64,000 nt of DNA from an uncultured Ruminococcus sp. (GCA_900541505.1 UQKK01000006.1:62001-126000), one strand, 5' to 3'; positions 49,813-59,304 are shown, counted from the first letter of the stretch. The notes: generated from the letters alone by a model not told the origin. Program-made: numbers and translations.

Positions 49813-51561
49813 TTGAGAATCAGAGAAATATATATTAAGAATTTCGGGAAGTTTTCGGAACAGCGGTTCTCCTTCCAGCCGGGAGTCAACATTTTATATG
49901 GAGAGAATGAGTTCGGGAAGAGTACGCTGTGCGCCTTTATCCGCGCTATGCTCTTCGGCATGGAACGCGGCAGGGGAAAGGCTGCGGCGAGGGATGACTT
50001 CAGCCGCTATGAGCCCTGGGAGAATCCCAATCATTACGCGGGCAGTATGCGGTTTACCTGCGGCGGACGCAACTTTTTGCTGGAGAGAAGTTTTGACAGA
50101 TATACAAAGCATGTTTCCCTGGTCTGCGAGGATGACGGGGAGGAATTGTCCGTGGAGCACGGAGATTTGGACATGCTTTTGGGCGGATTGACGTCCTCTG
50201 TCTTTGACAACACGGTCTTGGTGCGGCAGATGGCGGCGGAGCCGGGACAGGAGCTCTCCCACAGTCTGAAAAATTATGCGGCAAACTACTATGAGACCGG
50301 AGGCGGGGAGGTGGATTTGCAGGGAACGCTTAAGACCTTGAAGGACAGAGAGCGGGAAGTGCAGCAGCGGCAGCGGGCTCTTGCGGAGGAAGAGGAAAAG
50401 AAGCGCGCAAATCTGCGTCAGGAGTGTTCTTATATTGAGGCGGACATGGAAGGTCTGCGCAGTAAATTAGAAGAGAACCAGAGAAAATACAATCAGTTGG
50501 AGCGGGAGGAGACCCGTCTTTCCAGAGAATATGACAGGCTGAAAGAAGCGCGAAAGACACAGGAGGCGAACAGCGAAAAGGAAAATACAGATACAGAAGG
50601 CACAGAGAGAAAGATGGGACCTGCTCTTATCAAAGGAGGGGCAGCAGGCGTCCTTGTGGGATTGGCAGGATTCTTCTGGGGCGGCTTTCTGACCGGACAG
50701 GAATGGTTTCCGGGCAGTATTCCCCTGCGTTTTATCAGCACTGTCATTCTGGCTGTAGGTGTGATTCTTCTGGCAGCGGGAATGGTTCGCTTGATGAAAG
50801 AAAAGCGGGAGGAAAGAAAGACAGCCGGGCGGGGGCGCGAAGCTGCAAATCCGCGCTTTACAAAGGCAGGGCGGCAATACGGAACATCACGGCACGGAGG
50901 CGAAAGCGCGAGCCAGGAAACAGCCGGGAAGTCCGATGAGGCGGCAGAGCAGAGAATCCATGAGGCAGGGCAGAGATACGAGGCGGCGAGGGAGTCGGTG
51001 AAACGTCTGCTCTGGCAGCAGGAACAGATACAGGCGGACTGGAAGGAGAAGGAAATTCGTCTCAAAAATCTCCAGGAAGCGTACATGGAGATGGAGGTGC
51101 CGGAGGAGGTAAGGCTGACAGAGAAGCAGTTAAAGGCACTCAAGCTGGCACAGGAATCGGTAAAGACCGCCGCGGCGGGACTGGGACAGCGTACCGGGGA
51201 ACTGCTGGATAGGAGAGCTTCGGAGATATTTTCCGCGGTGACGAACGGGCGTTACCGGGGGCTGCGGATGAGTGAAAATATGGACATCACGGTGTGGGAT
51301 GGAAAAAGAAACATTTCGTTGCATCTTTTGAGTCGGGGAACCATAGAACAGATTTATTTTTCCATCCGCATGGCAGCGGCGGAGTTTCTCTGTGAGGAGG
51401 AGCTTCCCGTGATTTTGGACGATGTATTTGTTTTTTATGATGAGAAAAGAGTAAAAAGTGCTTTAAAATGGTTGAGAGATGAGAAAAAGCAGGCTATAAT
51501 ATTTACTTGCCAAAAGAGAGAAGAAGAAATTTTTTACGGAGACATGGAAGGAAGAATGTAG
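49813..51561 (+). CDS. SbcC/YhaN-like AAA ATPase with membrane segments
   Basis: 582 aa. I start at the TTG at 49813 behind GGGAGGG because it gives the family N-terminus (M)RIREIYIKNFGKFS; the longer frame overlaps the upstream gene. Walker A is GENEFGKST (30-38). A coiled-coil arm (~185-265) contains, unusually for an SbcC but normal for YhaN, two hydrophobic helices (~275-295 and ~307-327). The second coiled coil precedes signature LLSRGTIEQIYFSIRMA and Walker B LPVILDDVFVFYDE. Partner of the upstream nuclease. Its stop directly abuts the CCA-adding enzyme gene. Confidence 0.85.
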   Translation: MRIREIYIKNFGKFSEQRFSFQPGVNILYGENEFGKSTLCAFIRAMLFGMERGRGKAAARDDFSRYEPWENPNHYAGSMRFTCGGRNFLLERSFDRYTKHVSLVCEDDGEELSVEHGDLDMLLGGLTSSVFDNTVLVRQMAAEPGQELSHSLKNYAANYYETGGGEVDLQGTLKTLKDREREVQQRQRALAEEEEKKRANLRQECSYIEADMEGLRSKLEENQRKYNQLEREETRLSREYDRLKEARKTQEANSEKENTDTEGTERKMGPALIKGGAAGVLVGLAGFFWGGFLTGQEWFPGSIPLRFISTVILAVGVILLAAGMVRLMKEKREERKTAGRGREAANPRFTKAGRQYGTSRHGGESASQETAGKSDEAAEQRIHEAGQRYEAARESVKRLLWQQEQIQADWKEKEIRLKNLQEAYMEMEVPEEVRLTEKQLKALKLAQESVKTAAAGLGQRTGELLDRRASEIFSAVTNGRYRGLRMSENMDITVWDGKRNISLHLLSRGTIEQIYFSIRMAAAEFLCEEELPVILDDVFVFYDEKRVKSALKWLRDEKKQAIIFTCQKREEEIFYGDMEGRM

Positions 51562-52896
51562 ATGAAGATAGTACTGCCGAAAAAGGTGCAAATGATTATC
51601 AACAATCTCCAGCTTCATGGGTATGAAGCCTATGCGGTGGGCGGCTGTGTGCGGGATTCCATTCTGGCAAAGCGTCCGGAGGACTGGGATATCACGACAT
51701 CGGCGAAGCCGGAGGAGATTAAGCGGCTGTTTCGCAGGACAGTAGATACAGGAATCGAGCATGGGACGGTCACGGTGCTTCTGGGGAAGGACAGCTTCGA
51801 GGTCACGACATACCGCATTGACGGGCTGTATGAGGACAGCCGTCATCCGAAGGAGGTCATCTTTACCAACCGACTTGAGGAGGATTTGAAGCGGCGCGAC
51901 TTTACCATCAATGCCATGGCATATAACGATGAGGTGCGCCTGGTGGATGTGTTCGGTGGGATGAAGGACTTAAACCACCACTTAATTCGCTGTGTGGGAG
52001 AACCGAAAGAACGGTTTTCCGAGGACGCGCTCAGGATACTGCGGGCGGTGCGCTTTTCCGCGCAGCTTAATTTCCCCATAGAGGAGAGCACGGCGGAAGC
52101 GGTGAAGGAGCTGGCGCCGACCCTGGAACATATCAGCGCGGAGCGGATTCAGACGGAGCTGGTGAAGCTTTTGATGTCCAATCACCCGGAGAAGATAAAG
52201 GACGCTTATGAACTGGGAATCACGAAGGTGGTCCTGCCGGAGTGGGATGCCATGGTGGGAGTGGAGCAGAATACTCCTCACCACAAATACGATGTGGCGG
52301 AACACACCCTTCATGCACTTAAGAATGTGAAGAAAGACAAGATATTAAGGCTTACCATGCTGTTCCATGACATGGGTAAACCGTCCATGAAGACTACAGA
52401 TGAGAAGGGCAGAGACCATTTCAAAGGGCACGCTCTGGTGAGCGAGGAGATTGCGAGAAAGGTTTTAAGGCGGCTGAAATTTGACAATGACACGGTGAAG
52501 AAAGTGACCCGTCTTGTCTGCTACCACGACTACCGGATAGAGGCGACGCCGCAGAACGTGCGCCGTGCCATGAACCGCATCGGCGTGGAACTTTTTCCCT
52601 ATTATCTGGCGGTGCGAATGGCAGATGTGAAGGCACAGAGTCCTTATAAGAGACGGGAGAAGATAGAAAATATCGTTGCTATGCGTGAGGTATACCAGGA
52701 AACCCTTCTGAACGGCGAGTGTGTCACGCTGCGCGAGCTGGCAGTGAGCGGACGGGATTTGATGGCGCTCGGCATGCAGCCCGGCAGGGAGATTGGAAGT
52801 ATGCTCTCCGAGCTGCTGGAGTGGGTTATCGACGAGCCGACCTGCAACAAAAAAGAAATTTTATGTGAATATGTAAAAGAAAAGCTTGGCTTATAG
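51562..52896 (+). CDS. cca: CCA tRNA nucleotidyltransferase with HD domain
   Basis: 444 aa. Class II nucleotidyltransferase head: VGGCVRDS (27-33), metal-binding DWD (41-43), RRDFTINAMAY, and RFSEDALRILRAVRFSAQL. A C-terminal HD domain (LFHDMGKP) follows, as in many Firmicute and proteobacterial versions. It adds or repairs the 3' CCA of tRNAs, needed here for the tRNA-Ala without encoded CCA. The ATG follows the upstream stop directly. Confidence 0.94.
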   Translation: MKIVLPKKVQMIINNLQLHGYEAYAVGGCVRDSILAKRPEDWDITTSAKPEEIKRLFRRTVDTGIEHGTVTVLLGKDSFEVTTYRIDGLYEDSRHPKEVIFTNRLEEDLKRRDFTINAMAYNDEVRLVDVFGGMKDLNHHLIRCVGEPKERFSEDALRILRAVRFSAQLNFPIEESTAEAVKELAPTLEHISAERIQTELVKLLMSNHPEKIKDAYELGITKVVLPEWDAMVGVEQNTPHHKYDVAEHTLHALKNVKKDKILRLTMLFHDMGKPSMKTTDEKGRDHFKGHALVSEEIARKVLRRLKFDNDTVKKVTRLVCYHDYRIEATPQNVRRAMNRIGVELFPYYLAVRMADVKAQSPYKRREKIENIVAMREVYQETLLNGECVTLRELAVSGRDLMALGMQPGREIGSMLSELLEWVIDEPTCNKKEILCEYVKEKLGL

Positions 52897-52961
52897 CATA
52901 CTCAGGCTGTCCCCTTCATACATTAGAGAGAACTATGAATCGTATAATGCAGGGGGCAGCC

Positions 52962-53984
52962 ATGAAGGAATACGAATTAGAAGTATTGGACGAATATGAC
53001 GTGGAAGTGAGAAGCACCCGCAGAATCAGGGGTGCGTTTTTTTGCGATACAAATGAGGGGACGATGCTATTAAAGGAGACGAAGATTTCTGCGCGGCGGG
53101 CTCCCCTTCTGTATGAAATATTAAACTATCTTGAGAAAGAAGAAGGTTTCCGGGTAGATACGCCGGTCTTCACAAAGAGCGGGGAGCTTCTGTGCACAGG
53201 CAGGGACGGCACGAAGTATATGCTGAAAAAATGGTTCTCAGGCAGGGAATGTGAAGTGAAGAGAGAGGCGGATGTGATAGAGGCGGCACGCCATCTGGCG
53301 CGTCTTCATCAGAGCTTTGTATGGCAGGGAAGAAATGATTCTGTGGATGAAGAAAATATTCCGTTTACAGGACGGGCGCCGGAGGAAGAAGCGCTGCGCC
53401 ATAACAGAGAACTTAAAAAGGTGAGGGCGTTCATAAGGGACCGTGTGTCCAAAAGCCAGTTTGAGTACCTGTTTCTTGAGAATTTTGAAAGGATGTATGA
53501 CCTGGCGGAGCGGGTGACAGAAAGACTTCAGAGCGGGGCGTGCAGAGGGCTCTACCGGGAGTGTATCGAGAAGCGGATGCTCATACACGGAGACTATAAC
53601 TACCACAATGTGCTGATGGTGCCTCACATTCCCGCAGTGACAAATTTCGAGCATTTTCGCATAGATATACAGGCGCAGGACTTGTATTATTTTCTGCGGA
53701 AAGTGATGGAAAAACATCAGTGGGATGAGCAGCTCGGTATGCGGATGCTAAATGCGTATGAAGCAGTGCGCCCGCTGGACAGCGCGGAGAGGGAATACAT
53801 CGCGCTGAACCTCGCTTACCCTGAAAAATTCTGGAAGACTGCCAGCAGCTACTACCACTCCAACAAAGCGTGGATACCGGAGAAAAGTGTCGAAAAACTG
53901 AAGCTGTCCGCCCAGCAGTCGGAAGAAAAACTGCGTTTCATAGAGAATATATTTACTTTAAATTTGCAGGTACCTGTTGTATAA
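52962..53984 (+). CDS. CotS-like spore coat / phosphotransferase-fold protein
   Basis: 340 aa, started at the ATG behind CAGGGGGC; nine extra codons are possible upstream (ATG at 52935). The opening MKEYELEVLDEYDVEV is typical of CotS/YutH-type coat proteins. The aminoglycoside-phosphotransferase-like core shows MLIHGDYNYHNVLM (catalytic HxDxxxxN) and a degenerate second motif (FRIDIQAQDLYYFLR). Likely a spore-coat component; kinase activity is uncertain. Confidence 0.8.
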   Translation: MKEYELEVLDEYDVEVRSTRRIRGAFFCDTNEGTMLLKETKISARRAPLLYEILNYLEKEEGFRVDTPVFTKSGELLCTGRDGTKYMLKKWFSGRECEVKREADVIEAARHLARLHQSFVWQGRNDSVDEENIPFTGRAPEEEALRHNRELKKVRAFIRDRVSKSQFEYLFLENFERMYDLAERVTERLQSGACRGLYRECIEKRMLIHGDYNYHNVLMVPHIPAVTNFEHFRIDIQAQDLYYFLRKVMEKHQWDEQLGMRMLNAYEAVRPLDSAEREYIALNLAYPEKFWKTASSYYHSNKAWIPEKSVEKLKLSAQQSEEKLRFIENIFTLNLQVPVV

Positions 53985-54020
53985 TAAGGACAGATTTATT
54001 TTATGTCAGGAGGTACCAGT

Positions 54021-55751
54021 ATGGATTACAGAGAAAGGTATGAGCAGTGGCTTTCAGATTCCTACTTCGACGAGGCGACGAAAGCGGAATTAAATGCCAT
54101 CAAAGACGATGATAAGGAGATTGAGGAACGCTTTTATACAGAGCTTGAGTTCGGTACAGCAGGTTTGAGAGGTGTCATCGGCGCCGGAACAAACCGTATG
54201 AATATTTATACTGTCAGAAAGGCGACACAGGGACTGGCGAATTATATCATAAAGAATAACGGGGAGAAGAAGGGTGTGGCAATCGCCTTTGATTCCCGCC
54301 GCATGTCCCCGGAGTTTGCGCAGGAGGCGGCGCTCTGCCTGGCGGCAAACGGAATCAAGGCATATGTCTTTGAATCCCTGCGCCCCACGCCGGAGCTTTC
54401 CTATGCGGTGCGCAAGTTAGGATGTATCGCGGGTATCAACATCACAGCCAGCCACAACCCACCGGAATACAATGGATACAAGGTTTACTGGGAGGACGGC
54501 GCGCAGATTACGCCGCCCCACGACAAAGGTATTATGGACGAGGTGAAGGCAGTGGAGAGCTTCACAGAGGTGAAGACCATGCCGCTTGCAGAGGCGAAAG
54601 AGGCAGGACTCTATGAGACCATCGGCGCGGAGGTGGACGACGCTTATATCGCGGAGCTGAAAAAGCAGGTGCTCCACCAGGATGCCATCGATGCGGCGGG
54701 CAAGGATATCAAGATTGTCTATACTCCGCTGCACGGCACCGGAAATATCCCGGCGCGCAGGATTTTAAAGGAACTGGGCTTTGACAATGTCCATGTGGTA
54801 AAAGAGCAGGAGTTGCCGGACGGTGAGTTCCCGACGGTATCCTACCCGAATCCGGAAGCAGAGGAAGCATTTGACCTGGGCCTGAAGTTGGCGAAGGAGA
54901 TTGACGCGGACATCGTTCTCGCCACAGACCCGGATGCAGACCGCCTCGGCGTGCGTGTGAAGGATAAAAACGGTGAGTACCACACACTGACCGGAAATAT
55001 GTCCGGCTGCCTGCTGGCAGACTATGAAATCGGACAGAGAAAAGAGTTAAAAGGACTGCCGGATGACGGGTATCTCATCAAGACCATTGTGACGACCAAC
55101 ATGGCGGATGCCATCGCGGATTACTATCATGTGGGACTGATTGAGTGCCTGACCGGATTTAAGTATATCGGACAGCAGATTTTAGGCTTTGAGACGAGCG
55201 GAAAAGGCGAGTATGTCTTTGGATTCGAGGAGAGCTACGGATGCCTGATTGGAACCCATGCCAGAGATAAGGACGCTATCGTTGCCACCATGGCGCTGTG
55301 CGAGGCGGCTGCTTACTATAAGACAAAGGATATGACCCTCTGGGATGCCATGATTTCCCTGTACGAGCGCTACGGCTACTACAAGGATGACATCAAGTCC
55401 ATCACTCTTAAGGGCATCGAAGGTATTGCCAAGATTCAGGAAATCCTGGAGACACTGCGCAAGAACCCGCCGACAGAGATTGCGGGGCTGAAGGTGCTGA
55501 AAGCAAGAGACTACAAGGCGGATACCATCAAGGACATGCAGTCCGGAGAAGTGACCGGCACAGGTCTTCCAAACTCCAATGTACTCTACTACGACCTGCC
55601 GGACGGACAGTGGGTATGCGTGAGACCTTCCGGAACCGAGCCGAAGGTAAAATTCTACTACGGCATCAAGGGAACGTCTCTTGAAGACGCAGACAAAAAG
55701 TCCGAGGAGATGGGCAAAGAAATTCTCGCTATGATTGATGAGATAATGTAA
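54021..55751 (+). CDS. Phosphoglucomutase / phosphomannomutase
   Basis: 576 aa alpha-D-phosphohexomutase, started at the ATG behind AGGAGG. EFGTAGLRGVIGAGTNRMN is the domain 1 entry, phosphoserine S144 sits in GINITASHNPPEYNGYK, the metal loop is DPDADRLGV, the sugar-binding segment is FGFEESYG, and the phosphate-binding loop is RPSGTEPKVKFY. It interconverts glucose 1- and 6-phosphate (PgcA-like). The length fits the Firmicute long form. Confidence 0.94.
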   Translation: MDYRERYEQWLSDSYFDEATKAELNAIKDDDKEIEERFYTELEFGTAGLRGVIGAGTNRMNIYTVRKATQGLANYIIKNNGEKKGVAIAFDSRRMSPEFAQEAALCLAANGIKAYVFESLRPTPELSYAVRKLGCIAGINITASHNPPEYNGYKVYWEDGAQITPPHDKGIMDEVKAVESFTEVKTMPLAEAKEAGLYETIGAEVDDAYIAELKKQVLHQDAIDAAGKDIKIVYTPLHGTGNIPARRILKELGFDNVHVVKEQELPDGEFPTVSYPNPEAEEAFDLGLKLAKEIDADIVLATDPDADRLGVRVKDKNGEYHTLTGNMSGCLLADYEIGQRKELKGLPDDGYLIKTIVTTNMADAIADYYHVGLIECLTGFKYIGQQILGFETSGKGEYVFGFEESYGCLIGTHARDKDAIVATMALCEAAAYYKTKDMTLWDAMISLYERYGYYKDDIKSITLKGIEGIAKIQEILETLRKNPPTEIAGLKVLKARDYKADTIKDMQSGEVTGTGLPNSNVLYYDLPDGQWVCVRPSGTEPKVKFYYGIKGTSLEDADKKSEEMGKEILAMIDEIM

Positions 55752-55847
55752 TTTCCAGAATATGGAAGCGGTGCTGGAAACATTTGCCGGTTCAGCCCGC
55801 ACCCTGCGGAAAAACTGCCTAAAAAGGCGCAAAAACAGTAAAACTTC

Positions 55848-55876
55848 TTGACAAAGGGAAGGGAAACCGTTATAAC
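55848..55876 (+). promoter_or_regulatory. HU gene promoter
   Basis: TTGACA (55848-55853), 17 nt, TATAAC (55871-55876), about 100 nt before the HU start. Strong consensus, fitting an abundant protein. Confidence 0.8.
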
Positions 55877-55975
55877 ATACATAAGGGTGCTTCGTGTGGT
55901 CGTTTTGTGCACGAAACCTTTATAAAAACGGTAGAATATCTGTATTCTAGTACAATTAAGAGGAGGACATTATCC

Positions 55976-56248
55976 ATGAACAAAACAGAATTAGTAGCAG
56001 CAATTGCTGAGTCAGCAGAAATTTCCAAGAAGGACTCTGAAAAAGCATTAAAAGCTTTCGTTGATGTAGTTACAGAACAGCTGAAAAAAGGCGATAAAGT
56101 ACAGTTAGTAGGTTTCGGTACATTTGAAGTGAGCGAGAGAGCAGCAAGAGAGGGAAGAAATCCTCAGACAGGCAAGACAATGAAGATTGCAGCTTGCAAG
56201 GCTCCGAAATTCAAAGCAGGAAAAGCTTTAAAAGACGCTTTAAACTAA
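55976..56248 (+). CDS. HU-family DNA-binding protein
   Basis: 90 aa, ATG behind GAGGAGG. Complete HU/IHF fold: MNKTELVAAIAESAEISKKD, VQLVGFGTFEVSERAAREGR and NPQTGKTMKIAA, with the conserved beta-arm proline (GRNPQTG). Abundant nucleoid architectural protein. Codon use is A-rich compared with its neighbours, consistent with high expression. A terminator follows, so it is likely a single-gene transcript. Confidence 0.96.
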   Translation: MNKTELVAAIAESAEISKKDSEKALKAFVDVVTEQLKKGDKVQLVGFGTFEVSERAAREGRNPQTGKTMKIAACKAPKFKAGKALKDALN

Positions 56249-56293
56249 TCCGTTTATAAAAAGAGGACAAGTTTACATTCTCTGAGAGGATAA

Positions 56294-56334
56294 AAGAGTA
56301 CTTATGATGTACAGCATTGTAAGTACTCTTTCTT
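56294..56334 (+). terminator. Terminator of HU gene
   Basis: AAGAGTACTTA pairs with TAAGTACTCTT, followed by TCTT. Confidence 0.8.
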
Positions 56335-56385
56335 AATTATGGCAGGAAAGTCCTTTGGATTGTCCTGCGAAATACAAAGCCCTTT

Positions 56386-56416
56386 GGCGCGAGTGTGTGC
56401 CAGGCGCATACTTTTT
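56386..56416. repeat. GC-rich hairpin element before S4 gene
   Basis: GGCGCGAG then stem AGTGTGTG/CGCATACT (wobble pairs retained) around CCAGG, followed by T5. It resembles the elements at 13118 and 26841, and like 13118 it lies just before a ribosome site. Confidence 0.6.
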
Positions 56417-56437
56417 AGTTATAGAAAGGAAACAACG

Positions 56438-56677
56438 ATGCGGTTAGACAAATTTTTAAAAGTATCCCGCCTTATCAAACGGCGGACAGTGGCGAATGAG
56501 GCGTGCGATGCCGGCAGAGTGTTCGTGAACGGCAAGGCGGCAAAAGCCTCTGTGAAAGTAAAGCCGGGGGATATCATCGAAATTCAGTTCGGCACAAAGT
56601 CTGTGAAAGCGGAGGTACTCGCGCTGCAGGACACCACGAAGAAAGAAGAGGCAAAAGAACTATTCCGATATCTGTAA
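56438..56677 (+). CDS. S4-domain RNA-binding protein, RqcP/YabO-like
   Basis: 79 aa; start at the ATG behind AGAAAGGA. A single S4 domain: MRLDKFLKVSRLIKRRTVAN, ACDAGRVFVNGKAAKASVKV, GDIIEIQFG. In Bacillus the orthologous position (yabO) encodes RqcP, which works with RqcH in ribosome-associated quality control. Gene order with yabP, yabQ and divIC is preserved, supporting that assignment. Confidence 0.88.
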   Translation: MRLDKFLKVSRLIKRRTVANEACDAGRVFVNGKAAKASVKVKPGDIIEIQFGTKSVKAEVLALQDTTKKEEAKELFRYL

Positions 56678-56798
56678 TTGCTTATCAGTTCGACCTGTGC
56701 TGTTTCTGATACCTGAACTGATATGCAGCTGCAAGTTGTGTACATAATCCGGTACAGCCCCTCATATATATAGAAAAGCACAGGAAGGGGGCTTACCT

Positions 56799-57083
56799 AT
56801 GGAAGAGCAGCGCATCACAAAGGTGCATAAACTGGTAGTAAATAACAGGAAAACGAGTACAGTGACAGGCGTGCTGGACGTTTTGTCTTTTGATTTAAAT
56901 GAAATCCTTCTGGAGACAGAGATGGGGATGCTGATGGTGAAGGGGACGGATTTACACGTGAACCGCTTAAGCGTGGAGAAAGGCGAGGTGGATTTGTCGG
57001 GAAATATCGACAGCATCGCCTATTCCAGTGTGAACCAGGCAAGCAGGCAGAATGAGAACTTCTTTGCCAAGCTGTTTCGATAG
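56799..57083 (+). CDS. yabP: Sporulation protein YabP
   Basis: 94 aa. VHKLVVNNRKTSTVTGVLDV, then FDLNEILLETEMGMLMVKG and DLHVNRLSVEKGEVDLSG match YabP/YqfC. Needed at a late stage of sporulation in Bacillus. It starts behind AGGAAGGGGG, 14 bp upstream of yabQ. Confidence 0.9.
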   Translation: MEEQRITKVHKLVVNNRKTSTVTGVLDVLSFDLNEILLETEMGMLMVKGTDLHVNRLSVEKGEVDLSGNIDSIAYSSVNQASRQNENFFAKLFR

Positions 57084-57097
57084 GCGGAGTATCCAAG

Positions 57098-57427
57098 ATG
57101 CTGGGAATCGAGACGGAAGCGTTGATTTTTCTCTATGCGGGACTGTCGGGAATCACCGTGACTGCGGTATACGGTATTCTTGTGCTGCTGCGCAGACTCA
57201 TCCCGCACAAGGGGTGGATTATCAGCCTGGAGGATTTTGTTTTCTGGCTGTGTGTGAGCGTCTATCTTTTTCACAGAATGTACCGGACGACCTACGGGGC
57301 TATCCGGTGGTTTTTCCTGCTCGGCGCGGGAGCAGGCAGCCTGACGGCATTTCTTTTCATCTGGCTTGCGAAAAAAATATGGACAAAACACAAGAAACAT
57401 CTTGAAAAGTATAAAAAAAACAGATAG
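57098..57427 (+). CDS. yabQ: Spore cortex biosynthesis protein YabQ
   Basis: 109 aa membrane protein. Three hydrophobic helices (~10-30, 42-60, 68-90) and a Lys-rich tail (KKIWTKHKKHLEKYKKN). In Bacillus YabQ is needed for cortex formation and localises to the forespore membrane. Between yabP and divIC as expected. Confidence 0.85.
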   Translation: MLGIETEALIFLYAGLSGITVTAVYGILVLLRRLIPHKGWIISLEDFVFWLCVSVYLFHRMYRTTYGAIRWFFLLGAGAGSLTAFLFIWLAKKIWTKHKKHLEKYKKNR

Positions 57428-57498
57428 AATGATTTTTATAGTACAGAGTTATTTTCTGTGCGAAGGGGATTTAATTTAAGTAAACAGGGTGAGTATAA

Positions 57499-57831
57499 AT
57501 GACGAAGAAGAATACAGGAATGGACAGGCAGCGTCCGAAGAAAAAGTCCAGGCTCCGCTATCATAAGAGGAGCGTGGTCGGAATCAGTGTTATCCTGCTG
57601 CTTCTGGCAGGAGTGCTCGGCGTGAATTCTATCATGCTGAGGTCGAAGAATCAGGAGTACATGCAGCAGGAAGCGGAACTGGAATCCCAGATTCAGGAGC
57701 AGAAGGACCGTTCCGAAGAGATTGCGGATTATGAGGAATATGTGAAGACAGACGAATTTATCAAAGAGACTGCCGAGGAAAAGTTAGGTCTTGTGGACCC
57801 CAACGAAGTGATATTCAAACCGGCAGAATAG
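57499..57831 (+). CDS. Septum formation initiator, FtsB/DivIC family
   Basis: 110 aa. A basic cytosolic N-terminus, one membrane helix (~32-50), a coiled coil (~52-85, QEYMQQEAELESQIQEQKD) and ETAEEKLGLVDPNEVIFKPAE, the typical DivIC end. Part of the divisome complex with FtsL and DivIB. A strong terminator follows. Confidence 0.9.
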   Translation: MTKKNTGMDRQRPKKKSRLRYHKRSVVGISVILLLLAGVLGVNSIMLRSKNQEYMQQEAELESQIQEQKDRSEEIADYEEYVKTDEFIKETAEEKLGLVDPNEVIFKPAE

Positions 57832-57849
57832 ATGTAAGTACGAAAGAAG

Positions 57850-57878
57850 ACTCCAGGAGAAATTCTCCTGGAGTTTTT
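57850..57878 (+). terminator. Terminator after divIC-like gene
   Basis: ACTCCAGGAGAA and TTCTCCTGGAGT form a perfect 12-bp stem followed by TTTT. Confidence 0.9.
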
Positions 57879-57906
57879 GCGTGCTTGGAGGAAGGAGTAT
57901 AGATAT

Positions 57907-59304
57907 ATGCAGGAAGGACAAGTATTACACAACAGCCCCTATGTTGCCCAGATAGAGAAATTCGCGGATTCATTAAAGCAGCTCTCGCGTACCTTTTTAG
58001 AGCTGGAGGAGAAGAAGCAGGCATTTTCCAACGAGGAGATTGAAGATATGTTCCAGAGCGTGAGGGAGAAAGTCTGCGGGCATTGTGAGAAATGCAGCTG
58101 GTGCTGGGGAGAGAATTTCGTGCACACTTATCAGATGGGGTATGACATTCTCTCCGCGGTGGACAAATACGGGAATGAGCTGAATACAGAGACAAAGCGC
58201 AAGCTCCAGCAGAAATGCATCATGGCGCCGCGGTTTCTGCGAGAGATGCTGGAGGCGTTTCATGTCGCCAGACAGAATATGATTTGGGTAAACCGCATGG
58301 CGAGGAGCCGGGAAGGATGCGCTATCCAGATGGACACGTTCGCGGATATGATACGCAGCACGGCGAAGGAGCTGGAGGACAGCATGTTCACAGATGAACG
58401 GCTGGAGAAGAAAATCAGCGCGGGACTGAAAAAGAAAGGAATCCGTGTGCTGTACACGAATTTTTTCATGAACAAAGAAGGAAAATACGAGATTCACGTG
58501 ACAGCGCGGGCAGTGCAGAATCGTTGTGTGACCCAGCGAGAGCTGGTGAGAGGAGTCTCAGATATTCTGGGAAGGCGCTTTGTTCTGGAGGAGAACAGCG
58601 GACAGATGCTGGGAAAAGAGTACACCACTGTAGTGTGCATCGAGGGTCCGGCGTTTTACACGATGCAGGGTGTGGCGCGGATTGGCAAGGGATGCAGCCG
58701 CATATCGGGGGACACGTTCATGATGATGGAGCTGCCCGGCGGAAGGCAGGCGGTGGCGCTCTCCGATGGGATGGGCGCGGGCGAGAAAGCCTGCCGGGAG
58801 AGCACACTGGTCGTGGAGCTTTTGGAAGAACTTTTGGAAGCGGGATTCCCGGAGAAGACGGCGATTCAGATGATTAACACCACACTGGTGATGGGGCGGG
58901 AGGATATTCATTACTCTACCATTGACATGAGCGTCTTTGACCTGTACACAGGAGAATGTGAAATCATAAAGGCGGGGGCGTCTTCCACCTTCATAAAGAA
59001 AGGGGATGTGGTGGAGCATTTAAGCTCTACCAGCCTTCCCATCGGAGTGATGCACTCCATTGAGATTGACTCAGTGAAGCGGAAACTAAATTCCGGGGAT
59101 TTTGTCATCATGGTCACAGACGGTGTGCTGGATGCACTGCCAGTGGGGGAGCAGGATATCCTGCTGGAGACCGTGATACAGGGTACGGCGATTGCCAATC
59201 CAAAAGAGATGGCACACCATGTTCTGGAGCAGGTGCTGAACTGGACCGGAGAGGAGCCTGCGGACGATATGACCGTGCTGGCGGTGGGAATCTGGGAATG
59301 TTAG
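57907..59304 (+). CDS. SpoIIE-like PP2C phosphatase without membrane domain
   Basis: 465 aa, ATG behind GGAAGGAG. Residues ~45-250 match the SpoIIE linker region including a Cys cluster (CGHCEKCSWCW). The C-terminal PP2C-type phosphatase shows LSDGMGAGEKACRES, STIDMSVFDL, VTDGVLDA and PADDMTVLAV. Bacillus SpoIIE (~800 aa) has ten N-terminal membrane helices; none are here, and a terminator lies only 29 bp upstream, so the short form appears genuine. Expected role: dephosphorylating SpoIIAA to activate sigma-F. How it localises without a membrane domain is open. Confidence 0.85.
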   Translation: MQEGQVLHNSPYVAQIEKFADSLKQLSRTFLELEEKKQAFSNEEIEDMFQSVREKVCGHCEKCSWCWGENFVHTYQMGYDILSAVDKYGNELNTETKRKLQQKCIMAPRFLREMLEAFHVARQNMIWVNRMARSREGCAIQMDTFADMIRSTAKELEDSMFTDERLEKKISAGLKKKGIRVLYTNFFMNKEGKYEIHVTARAVQNRCVTQRELVRGVSDILGRRFVLEENSGQMLGKEYTTVVCIEGPAFYTMQGVARIGKGCSRISGDTFMMMELPGGRQAVALSDGMGAGEKACRESTLVVELLEELLEAGFPEKTAIQMINTTLVMGREDIHYSTIDMSVFDLYTGECEIIKAGASSTFIKKGDVVEHLSSTSLPIGVMHSIEIDSVKRKLNSGDFVIMVTDGVLDALPVGEQDILLETVIQGTAIANPKEMAHHVLEQVLNWTGEEPADDMTVLAVGIWEC

